A stretch of 23,550 nucleotides of DNA, taken from the NCBI GenBank assembly GCA_023269335.1, contig JAHFTM010000002.1, positions 1 to 23,550 of the forward strand, given 5' to 3'. Shown piece by piece: positions 1-6,550 of this stretch (position 1 is the first letter of the stretch; every line of letters begins with the position of its first letter). A program made the position numbers and the translations under genes. A model generated the notes under the pieces. The model did not search any database. It was not told where the DNA came from and was given only the letters and a program-made list of their open reading frames with translations. Source of the stretch: Chlamydiia bacterium. Its GTDB lineage: Bacteria > Chlamydiota > Chlamydiia > Chlamydiales > FEN-1388.

Positions 1-22
1 CTTTTTAATCTGAATTTTTGGT

Positions 23-973
23 TTATTTGCCTGATATGCTAAAAATTGCATCGATTTGCTGCATGATTTCATCTGTCAGGTGTGCCTTGAGTTGCACAGC
101 CTTCAGATTGTGCTTGATTTGACTTACTTGACTTGCGCCTAAAATTACAGAGCTTACATGGGGGTTTTTCAAACACCAAGCAATGGCAAGTTGTGCACAT
201 GAGGCAGATAGCTGATCTGCAATCTTTTGTAACTTTCGCACCTTTTCAACTTTGGTATAGCTGAGATGTTCTTGCAACCAGTTATGGTTATGCAGACGTG
301 ATTTTTCTGGAATGCCTTCATTGTATTTACCCGTGAGAATCCCTGAATCTAAGGGACTCCAAATAGTCGTTCCCATACCAACACTATCATATAGTGATGC
401 ATACTCTTTTTCTACGCGGTAGCGATGGAACAAGTTGTACTGAGGCTGTTCCATAGCAGGTGGGATTAAATGGTTGAGCGTGGCAATCTGGTGGGCTTCT
501 TCAATTTGTGAGCGCGACCACTCAGATGTTCCCCAATAAAAAACAAGCCCCTGTTGAATGAGATGATTCATTGCCCTGACTGTTTCTTCAACTGGGGTAT
601 TAGGGTCCGGGCGATGACAAAAAAGCAAATCGACGTAGTCAAGTTGCAAGCGCTTTAATGAATTTTTAGCCCCTTCTATAAGATGCTTCCAAGACAACCC
701 TATTGAGTTTGGACCTTTTCCACCCCAAAATATTTTTGTGGAAACGACAATTTCTTCACGAGGAAATAGTTGCAACACATCACCCATTAGCATTTCAGAA
801 GCACCATTGGAATATACTTCGGCGTTATCAAAAAAATTGATACCGTTATCAAAAGCAAATTTTATACACTCTTTCACACCACTACTATCTAAGTCTGCTC
901 CAAAAGTTATCCAAGAACCAAACGAAAGTTCGCTCAGTTGAATGCCCCATTTGCCAAGTTTTCTATATTCCAT
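23..973 (-). CDS. Aldo/keto reductase, Kv-beta-like
   Basis: A 316-residue NAD(P)H-dependent aldo/keto reductase, expected to be a cytoplasmic single-domain TIM barrel that reduces aldehydes or ketones. The catalytic tetrad is visible as Asp49 and Tyr54 (within FFDNAEVY), Lys80 (STK) and His120 (FCHRPDP). The C-terminal stretch SSVILGASQVSQIKHNL around residues 274-290 is the usual cofactor phosphate-binding region. The pattern GTSEWS, MEQPQYNLFHR and WSPLDSGILTGKY places it near the bacterial YghZ and Kv-channel beta-subunit group. Length is normal and the protein looks intact. The ATG is preceded by a purine-rich GGGGGAT, which supports the start. It is divergent from the secreted-protein gene that begins at 1089. 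The substrate cannot be told from sequence. Confidence 0.93.
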   Translation of the reverse strand: MEYRKLGKWGIQLSELSFGSWITFGADLDSSGVKECIKFAFDNGINFFDNAEVYSNGASEMLMGDVLQLFPREEIVVSTKIFWGGKGPNSIGLSWKHLIEGAKNSLKRLQLDYVDLLFCHRPDPNTPVEETVRAMNHLIQQGLVFYWGTSEWSRSQIEEAHQIATLNHLIPPAMEQPQYNLFHRYRVEKEYASLYDSVGMGTTIWSPLDSGILTGKYNEGIPEKSRLHNHNWLQEHLSYTKVEKVRKLQKIADQLSASCAQLAIAWCLKNPHVSSVILGASQVSQIKHNLKAVQLKAHLTDEIMQQIDAIFSISGK

Positions 974-1088
974 ATCAGTATCCCCCGTAACTCTTTTTCT
1001 TTACCCTTGATTATTTTTTCTTGCAATCTTTCTTTCTTACGTCTATGCATGATAAGTATGAAGTAACGAAAAATCAATAAGGCACCCC

Positions 1089-1568
1089 ATGAAAAAACTC
1101 TCTCTTCTTCTTTTTGCTTTTATTCTGAATATCCAAATGCTTGTCTCGCAAAGTGGCACTCACGACCTTCCAAGTAGTTCAGTGCAAAGGCCAAAGGTGA
1201 ATTTACGAATAGAAGCCTCTGCTAAAGAAATAGAAAGTTTTGGCATGAAATTGCAGTCCCTCCAAGTGGATATCACTAACAGGCTGAATCAATCCAATAT
1301 TTTAGTAGAAGAAGGCGCTGACAATCCGATGTTGGTAATACGTTTAAAAGCCCTTGAGTGTGGCACTCAGCTAGCAAGCTATGTGCAACTTGCCCTCTTT
1401 GAACAAGCAGAGCTTGTGCGCAATAAAACCATCGTTTCTGCCATGACCTTCTCACAAGCATCTCTTATAACTATCACGAAAGAAGACTTTTCACACGAAG
1501 TAACTAAAACTGTGAATGCCATGCTCTCGGCATTTATCATTGACTACAACAAAGCCTTTGCTCAGTAG
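1089..1568 (+). CDS. Small secreted protein of unknown function
   Basis: A 159-residue protein that I do not recognise. The first 20 or so residues form a classical Sec signal peptide: Lys2-Lys3, then a hydrophobic core LSLLLFAFILNIQMLV, then SQSG. The mature protein is therefore probably periplasmic or exported. There is no lipobox, and a single Cys remains at residue 91. The mature part alternates predicted strands and helices (VNLRIEASAKEIESF, LVIRLKALECG, LASYVQLALFEQAELV), which suggests a small alpha/beta domain. AAGG at 1079-1082 lies 6 nt before the ATG and supports the start. It is divergent from the aldo/keto reductase and convergent with the gene at 1624, with 55 bp between stop codons and no clear terminator hairpin there. 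Confidence 0.8.
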   Translation: MKKLSLLLFAFILNIQMLVSQSGTHDLPSSSVQRPKVNLRIEASAKEIESFGMKLQSLQVDITNRLNQSNILVEEGADNPMLVIRLKALECGTQLASYVQLALFEQAELVRNKTIVSAMTFSQASLITITKEDFSHEVTKTVNAMLSAFIIDYNKAFAQ

Positions 1569-1623
1569 TGCCTGTTTTGTTGTTTTATGATCGCCTGTGG
1601 TGAAAGATGTTCGAAGAGGGCTG

Positions 1624-2475
1624 TTATTTGGAGGTGAGGCGTATTTTTTTTGAAAAACGATCAGGTTGATAGGCACTCTTCGACTTCTTTAACCCTTCCT
1701 TACCTAAATCTTGTTCCCAATTTAAAAATTCAAATCGATCATCCACTCTTTTTGCAAATGACTGATACATATATTGGTAGACGCCCTTGTAGTCGACACA
1801 AGCTTTGGCAAAATGTAGTGCAAACATATGAGGAGAGATTGCCTCGCCTATAATAAAGCCCACAGGCTTGTCATCAACAAGGTAAAGTGTTCCTTGCAGC
1901 CCCAATTGTTCCATCCTAGAAATGGCTTCATGACATTCTTCAAAGTCTGTTTTTTCAGAAGAGCTCGCTTCATGTTTTTCCCATGCTTCAAGGACAGCAA
2001 TGGCATCTTTTTTACGCTCATTTGTCAGTGACTCAACTGTGACAGAATATAAATCACAAAACTGCCTAATGAGGTTTCTTCTGCTGCTTAAATGCCTTCC
2101 AGGCATCTCTCTAATTTTTTGTAGAGCATAGATATAATCACTATCACGCTCAAAAAAAGCCTGTGAAAATTGTTCTTTAGAAAAAGAGTTTGCCCATTCC
2201 TCAGGGATGGGAAAGAGCATCTGATTTTCTTGTAAAACTGTCTTGAGATAGGCATATTCAACGTTTCGTATATCAAACGTAGGCATCAAAAAGCGAAGAC
2301 CATCATAGGTTTTACCCCTGATGAAAATCTCTTTATCAAAGACAATCTCATACTCATGCACCTTGCGAAAGAGATAGCAATTAGCAAAGCTGTACTCTGA
2401 GATGTCCAAGTGTAGCTTTGAGAATCTTGCAGTGAGAAGCGCTTGATGACTAAGATCGAGTGGTTCTATTTTCAT
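1624..2475 (-). CDS. DUF2156 / LPG-synthase C-terminal-like acyltransferase
   Basis: A 283-residue protein resembling the DUF2156 family (phosphatidylglycerol lysyltransferase C-terminal domain), built from tandem GNAT folds. Family marks are an N-terminal SEYSFANCYLFRK (about 26-38), a central GRHLSSRRNLIRQF (about 125-138), GLQGTLYLVDDKPVGFIIGE (about 192-211), FALHFAKACVDYKGVYQ (about 217-233) and a C-terminal NWEQDLGKEGLKKSKSAYQP (about 252-271). Known relatives transfer aminoacyl groups from tRNA to lipids or other acceptors, but many stand-alone members have no assigned substrate, so none is assigned here. No alternative ATG/GTG/TTG lies upstream in frame, and the N-terminal motifs require this start. 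No Shine-Dalgarno sequence precedes it; a hairpin (2477-2507) ends one base before the ATG. Confidence 0.85.
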   Translation of the reverse strand: MKIEPLDLSHQALLTARFSKLHLDISEYSFANCYLFRKVHEYEIVFDKEIFIRGKTYDGLRFLMPTFDIRNVEYAYLKTVLQENQMLFPIPEEWANSFSKEQFSQAFFERDSDYIYALQKIREMPGRHLSSRRNLIRQFCDLYSVTVESLTNERKKDAIAVLEAWEKHEASSSEKTDFEECHEAISRMEQLGLQGTLYLVDDKPVGFIIGEAISPHMFALHFAKACVDYKGVYQYMYQSFAKRVDDRFEFLNWEQDLGKEGLKKSKSAYQPDRFSKKIRLTSK

Positions 2476-2476
2476 A

Positions 2477-2507
2477 ATAAAAGCGCACCACTTGTGTGCG
2501 CTTTTAT
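2477..2507 (-). terminator. 12-bp hairpin touching a start codon
   Basis: The arms at 2477-2488 (ATAAAAGCGCAC) and 2496-2507 (GTGCGCTTTTAT) are perfectly complementary around a 7-nt loop. Read on the - strand, the GC-rich stem is followed by TTTTATT, as in an intrinsic terminator for the DUF378 gene just upstream. The U-tract runs directly into the ATG of the DUF2156 gene at 2475. It could therefore act as terminator, attenuator or translational block. Being AT-flanked, it may also work for readthrough from the + strand. Confidence 0.7.
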
Positions 2508-2524
2508 AAAAAACACTCGGAGAA

Positions 2525-2734
2525 CTATTTTTTGCAACATGAGCCTTTCATAGCACAGCAGAAAATGATTTGATAAACAGCGCTTAGGCCAACTAATACG
2601 TAGATAAGTCTTGTGAGTGCAGAACTCATACCGAATATTGCATCAACAAGATTAAAATCAGCAATGCCGACAAGACCCCAATTCAAGCCCCCGACTATCA
2701 AAAGTACCCAGCAAACGATATCTAAAATTTTCAT
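2525..2734 (-). CDS. DUF378 (YuzA-like) small membrane protein
   Basis: A 69-residue inner-membrane protein of the DUF378/YuzA family. The signature is the first helix followed by GGLNWGLVGIADFNLVDAIFG, then a second membrane segment LTRLIYVLVGLSAVYQIIFC. Biochemical function is unknown for the family. I choose the ATG three codons inside the longest open frame because AAGGTGG sits at ideal spacing before it; the upstream GTG would lie within that ribosome binding site. The tail is unusual in ending FCCAMKGSCCKK, four cysteines in twelve residues. It is the upstream neighbour of the DUF2156 gene, separated by about 50 bp containing the hairpin, so the two may form one transcription unit. Confidence 0.85.
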   Translation of the reverse strand: MKILDIVCWVLLIVGGLNWGLVGIADFNLVDAIFGMSSALTRLIYVLVGLSAVYQIIFCCAMKGSCCKK

Positions 2735-2739
2735 AAAAA

Positions 2740-2746
2740 CCACCTT
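2740..2746 (-). promoter_or_regulatory. Ribosome binding site deciding DUF378 start
   Basis: AAGGTGG on the - strand lies about 5 nt before the internal ATG. This favours the 69-residue product over the GTG-initiated 72-residue reading. Confidence 0.7.
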
Positions 2747-3080
2747 AGAGAAAATTTAAAAACAGTCTTCTTCATAATACATTGTGAAGAAATTTGTCCA
2801 GCAATTCTCGCTAAAAAATTTTGGCTGGGGAAGTTAATATAAAATAGAGCATCAGGATAAAAAATAACCCAAGATATAGCCGAAGACCATTTTTATGGTA
2901 AATCTATCACATGCACTACTGCCATAGATTAAAAAATACACTATCATCATTAAACTATATAGAAATTATCTATTATAATTAATTAATTTAAATTTTACAG
3001 CTTATTCAATTTTGTTTACGCAATATTTAAATTATATTATAATAAGCACCGCATAAATTAATTATACTTTTGAGATCATA
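2747..3080. other. AT-rich divergent intergenic region
   Basis: About 330 bp between the divergent DUF378 gene and the unknown gene at 3081. No coding frame is convincing. It holds the promoter at 3015-3043 and a weak 7-bp inverted repeat (AATCTAT at 2901-2907 with ATAGATT at 2924-2930). AT content rises sharply towards 2950-3060, as expected for promoter DNA. I see no RNA gene or riboswitch. Confidence 0.6.
3015..3043 (+). promoter_or_regulatory. Sigma-70/sigma-66-type promoter
   Basis: -35 TTTACG at 3015-3020, a 17-nt spacer, then a perfect -10 TATAAT at 3038-3043. The predicted start near 3050 would give a leader of about 30 nt before the ATG at 3081. Inferred from consensus match only. 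Confidence 0.55.
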
Positions 3081-4631
3081 ATGTCATGTAATATATCGTC
3101 TACTTCATCAACAACCCCTGACTGGCCACATGGCGAGCCTAATCTGGACACCGATTGTACTGCTTCGAACGAAGATGCAGTAAGAAATGATCTAGGGTCA
3201 ACAGAGTCTTTTAATATGCAAATGCAAAATGGCGACTACACGCCTCCTCCTGATGTCGACCACCTCCCTCCTGCTTATATGGAACGTCTCTGCACAACAC
3301 TCGGTCAGGTTATATCCAATACTAGCCAGCTATCAAAATCGCAACTGAATGAACTGTTTTGTGACACTCTGACTACAAACTGGACAACTCCAGTCGGCAG
3401 AAATTTTGTACAGCATGTACCTCTCTGCACTGCACAAGTCGATGATACAACCACAACACTATCAGTCTTGAGAAAAAATTCAACACAAGAGCTGAGAGCA
3501 AGTCCCATCCCCTCTGCTGCCAACGAAGAAGCAACAACAACTCAATCAATTTTTGATTTTCGACCGAACGAAAAGAAGCTGGCACTACTCGAATTAGATC
3601 CAGCATCTGATGCGATCCAAGCTATTACCGACGCTTTGCAGCAATCCGTGACAGCTGTAAAGGCTGTTGCTACGCTCATCGCCCACTACGCTTGTGGTGA
3701 AACTGCGCTCGCAACAGAAGTCACATTTATTCAAGATTTTCAAAAGTTAAACCCCGATGTGGTCTTTCTACATAACAACAAATTTCGTGACCTTCACCGA
3801 TACATAACAGCAGAAATACATAATCCACGTGGATTTTATCACTACCATATTCCGGAACAAATTATTTTTTCATTAAGAAACATAGTCGCGTTTTATCCTG
3901 ATCATGATACAGATAATTTCCTGTATGCCCCTGAAGCAGATCTGAACGAACCAACACAACTTTTTCATATGGCATGCAGCAGCTCGCCAAATCAAAGCCC
4001 TCGATTCCAATCGACTGTTACCACGCATCTCTCATCCGACCAAGCAAAAATTGCGATTGGAACAGGCAGACCCTTCTCTACTACTGTTAGTATGGACAGA
4101 CGTGCTTCTGCTTGCGCATCTCCGTGGATAATTCCTGCCAATACAAGTAGTTCAGGCAAATCATTTGAAGCTACGATTCTAACAACTGCCATTTTGAAAT
4201 TATGGAGAGTACATGCACCCCAATCAACAGGGAGTGCATCAGCCCCCTCTCTAGTACAACTTCCAATAGATCAACACGATGTACCGAACTTTGGCAGTCT
4301 TGTTCGCCTCATCATGATTCCAATCTCAGCGCCTTTAGAGGCAGCAGACCTTCCTAGGTACATCACCTCGTTAGAACAAACTGTAAACAGCTTTGCAAAC
4401 GCCTCTTCCTTCGCAAACGCTCTTCTAGCATCCAAACAAATTGCAACTGAGGCGAATGACTTAGACCTCTTTTTAGATGGAAACTCCTTTTCCCACCTTC
4501 GAGGACAAATAAACCAAAGTCCCTGCCCTTCGGCAAGCCCCAATTCGCTTCCTTCAAGCTCTCCAACTCCTAGCAGCGCAACATTTAGCTCCGATGACAA
4601 ACCCGATACACAGACAGAGATCATTACGTAA
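3081..4631 (+). CDS. Unknown Ser/Thr-rich protein, candidate exported effector
   Basis: A 516-residue protein that I do not recognise. The N-terminal 60 residues are rich in Ser, Thr, Asn and Asp with no hydrophobic signal peptide. The C-terminal tail (about 480-505) is low-complexity Ser/Pro (SPTPSSATFSS). Between lies an apparently folded part, from about 160 to 475, with no catalytic motif I can name. Residues 196-205 (VATLIAHYAC) resemble a motif in the neighbouring gene and in the proteins at 16126-17849. Residues 218-229 (QDFQKLNPDVVF) line up with QDFLKWRPILF in the next gene. A Ser/Thr-rich unstructured N-terminus fits a type III secretion substrate, but that is inference. A weak GAG at 3072-3074 precedes the ATG. 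There is no membrane segment. Confidence 0.75.
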   Translation: MSCNISSTSSTTPDWPHGEPNLDTDCTASNEDAVRNDLGSTESFNMQMQNGDYTPPPDVDHLPPAYMERLCTTLGQVISNTSQLSKSQLNELFCDTLTTNWTTPVGRNFVQHVPLCTAQVDDTTTTLSVLRKNSTQELRASPIPSAANEEATTTQSIFDFRPNEKKLALLELDPASDAIQAITDALQQSVTAVKAVATLIAHYACGETALATEVTFIQDFQKLNPDVVFLHNNKFRDLHRYITAEIHNPRGFYHYHIPEQIIFSLRNIVAFYPDHDTDNFLYAPEADLNEPTQLFHMACSSSPNQSPRFQSTVTTHLSSDQAKIAIGTGRPFSTTVSMDRRASACASPWIIPANTSSSGKSFEATILTTAILKLWRVHAPQSTGSASAPSLVQLPIDQHDVPNFGSLVRLIMIPISAPLEAADLPRYITSLEQTVNSFANASSFANALLASKQIATEANDLDLFLDGNSFSHLRGQINQSPCPSASPNSLPSSSPTPSSATFSSDDKPDTQTEIIT

Positions 4632-4753
4632 GTATTCATCTTTGAAAAATATAACTCATTCAAAAAACAGTACTTTATTCTTACTAAGAATTGCTTTCCG
4701 TAGATTACAAATAACAAATCCTTTATACTTTTGCTTATATCTATGTTAATAAC

Positions 4754-4767
4754 AGGTATTTATTTTG
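4754..4767 (+). promoter_or_regulatory. RBS and TTG start codon
   Basis: CAGGT with AGG at 4754-4756 lies 8 nt before TTG at 4765. An in-frame TAA at 4750 closes the frame upstream and no ATG occurs before codon 46, so TTG is the best-supported start for the following gene. Confidence 0.55.
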
Positions 4768-6075
4768 GTATCTCCTACTTCCTTCCAGGCGTCTTTAGAG
4801 AGTCAATTTACTAATTTTTCAATTACTACTCCTGCACCTAGTGCCGCAAGCAGCACTCCAATAAAAGGCAAACAAAGAGGCTACATTATACAAAATTGCA
4901 TGAACTCTTGCGGTTTCCCAGAAGAAATAGCTCTACTTGTTAATCAGTATGTTGTCATCAATAGAGTAACCCTTCTTTATAGCACAATTGATTCAATACT
5001 GTATGAGATAGCGGCTGGGCAACCTACTTCAAATGAACCCTGTAGCCTGCTGACCGAACAAACCGAGAATCGCACCTACGTGTATCAAAAAGGCTCTGCT
5101 TGTCTAGAAGCAAGCTTGCACTCAGCTTTTCAGCTGATTCATTTTTCCGTTGGCACACAGCCTAGTCCTGACTTACAAGAAAAAAGAAGAATGGAGCTCG
5201 CTTGTTCTGAATATCATACCGAACACTCAGACTGGTACTTTACGCGCAGCTCTCTAAACGACATGCTTAAGCACTCACCAACAGCTGCTGCTGCGACGAG
5301 AGAGCTTCAAAGAGAAAAAAATACCCAATGTGATGCAAAAAGAACTACTGTTTCTCAAGCCTTACGACAATTTGTAGCTGACAAGCAAACTCGCTTCTCT
5401 ATACTTCAAGATTTTTTGAAGTGGCGCCCTATTCTTTTTGCTGTCAGATTTATAAGAAGTCAACAATTTACTACGCAGTCAGCTTTAGCGCTCGTTATAA
5501 AAAAGGAAAACCTCTGCAATTTTCTTACTGGCTTGGAAGCATTTGACACCGAAGTAGACGCCATCATAGCGGAAAATAATAGCGTTGCTACAACTCCACA
5601 ACAATTTGAGACAGGTTTTGCTATTAGGGACCAGCTATATAGAGCTATCACTACCATTCAAGCCACCCGGGTGTATCAGTTAACTCCATCAACATGGCAA
5701 CCATCCAAAGGATTTGAGCTACTCATGAATGAGTTGAGACAAATCGGACCGCTCGTTATGAAGGGCTGGTTTAGCCCCGCTTATTACTGTACGAGAAAAG
5801 CAAAATTAACGAACGAATCCCACCCTGAGCCAGAAGTCTTTGAATGGAAAATAAACACAACGGTAGTATCGTCTTATTCTGAATATGCAATTATTGTGGT
5901 TGGAGCACAAAGAGAGCAGAACGCAAATTACGTCTATTATGTTAAACTTACCGATGAAAGTGACCCTGATTCTAACATGAGAAGGACGCTGTACAAAATC
6001 TCCGATCTGAACTTTCAAGGCAAGGCAATCCACTTTGCTCCTGAGGTATTTGCCTATGGCCGCGGAAGACGATAA
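4765..6075 (+). CDS. Papain-like-fold protein, probably degenerate
   Basis: A 436-residue protein with no firm family match. An N-terminal helix motif, FPEEIALLVNQYVV (51-64), is F-box-like in layout (Pro, then amphipathic helix). Residues 108-119 (QKGSACLEASLH) resemble the oxyanion-Gln plus nucleophile-Cys block of papain-like and C39/C70-type peptidases (Q108, C113). Residues 373-381 (EYAIIVVGA), followed by YVYYVKLTDESDP (389-401), resemble the His block (HAIVVVGA) and the following Asn/Asp region. Tyr374 stands where the catalytic His is expected, so activity may be lost; alternatively the block is a chance likeness. LRQIGPLVMKG (324-334) fits the strand before the His block. No signal peptide or membrane segment is seen. 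The gene follows the unknown gene at 3081 by 133 bp on the same strand. Confidence 0.7.
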   Translation: MVSPTSFQASLESQFTNFSITTPAPSAASSTPIKGKQRGYIIQNCMNSCGFPEEIALLVNQYVVINRVTLLYSTIDSILYEIAAGQPTSNEPCSLLTEQTENRTYVYQKGSACLEASLHSAFQLIHFSVGTQPSPDLQEKRRMELACSEYHTEHSDWYFTRSSLNDMLKHSPTAAAATRELQREKNTQCDAKRTTVSQALRQFVADKQTRFSILQDFLKWRPILFAVRFIRSQQFTTQSALALVIKKENLCNFLTGLEAFDTEVDAIIAENNSVATTPQQFETGFAIRDQLYRAITTIQATRVYQLTPSTWQPSKGFELLMNELRQIGPLVMKGWFSPAYYCTRKAKLTNESHPEPEVFEWKINTTVVSSYSEYAIIVVGAQREQNANYVYYVKLTDESDPDSNMRRTLYKISDLNFQGKAIHFAPEVFAYGRGRR

Positions 6076-6175
6076 ATAAAAATGGAGACTCACCCAACAA
6101 GGTCCAATAATTTCTGATATTTGAACATTGTGAATGAGCCGAGATCGAAAAACTCTTCAGTGTAAGAACTAAAAG

Positions 6176-6436
6176 CTATTCTTGTTCTGAAGTGGCTTTT
6201 GTTGGTTTTTTTTCGGCTTCCCCCTCAGGAGATTGTAATTGATCACTCTCTTGTTGATCTTCAAGTTCATTCGTATCAAATGGAATTGCAAATAGATCTG
6301 CTTGATCGCCACTCACATCCACAGCTTTGAATGACTTTTGTGCATTCGGCTCATTCTCATTTTTGTTTTTTGATGTGCAGGCCACAAAAAAATTGCATGC
6401 CAAGATTACAACTGCAAATTTCAATAAAGTCCTCAT
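6176..6436 (-). CDS. Small acidic lipoprotein
   Basis: An 86-residue predicted lipoprotein. The N-terminus is MRTLLKFAVVILACNFFVAC with a lipobox-like FVAC, so Cys20 would be lipidated by Lgt and the chain cut by LspA. The following TSKNKNENEP is a flexible linker. The rest is short, Glu/Gln/Asp-rich and probably disordered, with no recognised domain. GGAGA lies about 6 nt before the ATG and supports the start. It lies 114 bp downstream of ftsH on the same strand and may be the last gene of the tilS-ftsH unit. The Cys14 alternative (ILAC) is less likely because the helix would be very short. Confidence 0.78.
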   Translation of the reverse strand: MRTLLKFAVVILACNFFVACTSKNKNENEPNAQKSFKAVDVSGDQADLFAIPFDTNELEDQQESDQLQSPEGEAEKKPTKATSEQE

Positions 6437-6550
6437 ACCGATCTCCCTTCTAGTAGACTACTGTCTGTTTTTATTCGTTGTTCTTGTACGTAGAAGGACT
6501 GATTTTAGCAAGGAATTTTAGTAATTTCTCAAAAAAGCTCATCACAATTC

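Noticed and set aside
4271..4717. 148-codon open frame on the - strand opposite the gene at 3081
   Set aside because: Its composition mirrors the codon use of the + strand gene, it lacks a recognisable domain, and it has no ribosome binding site I can support.
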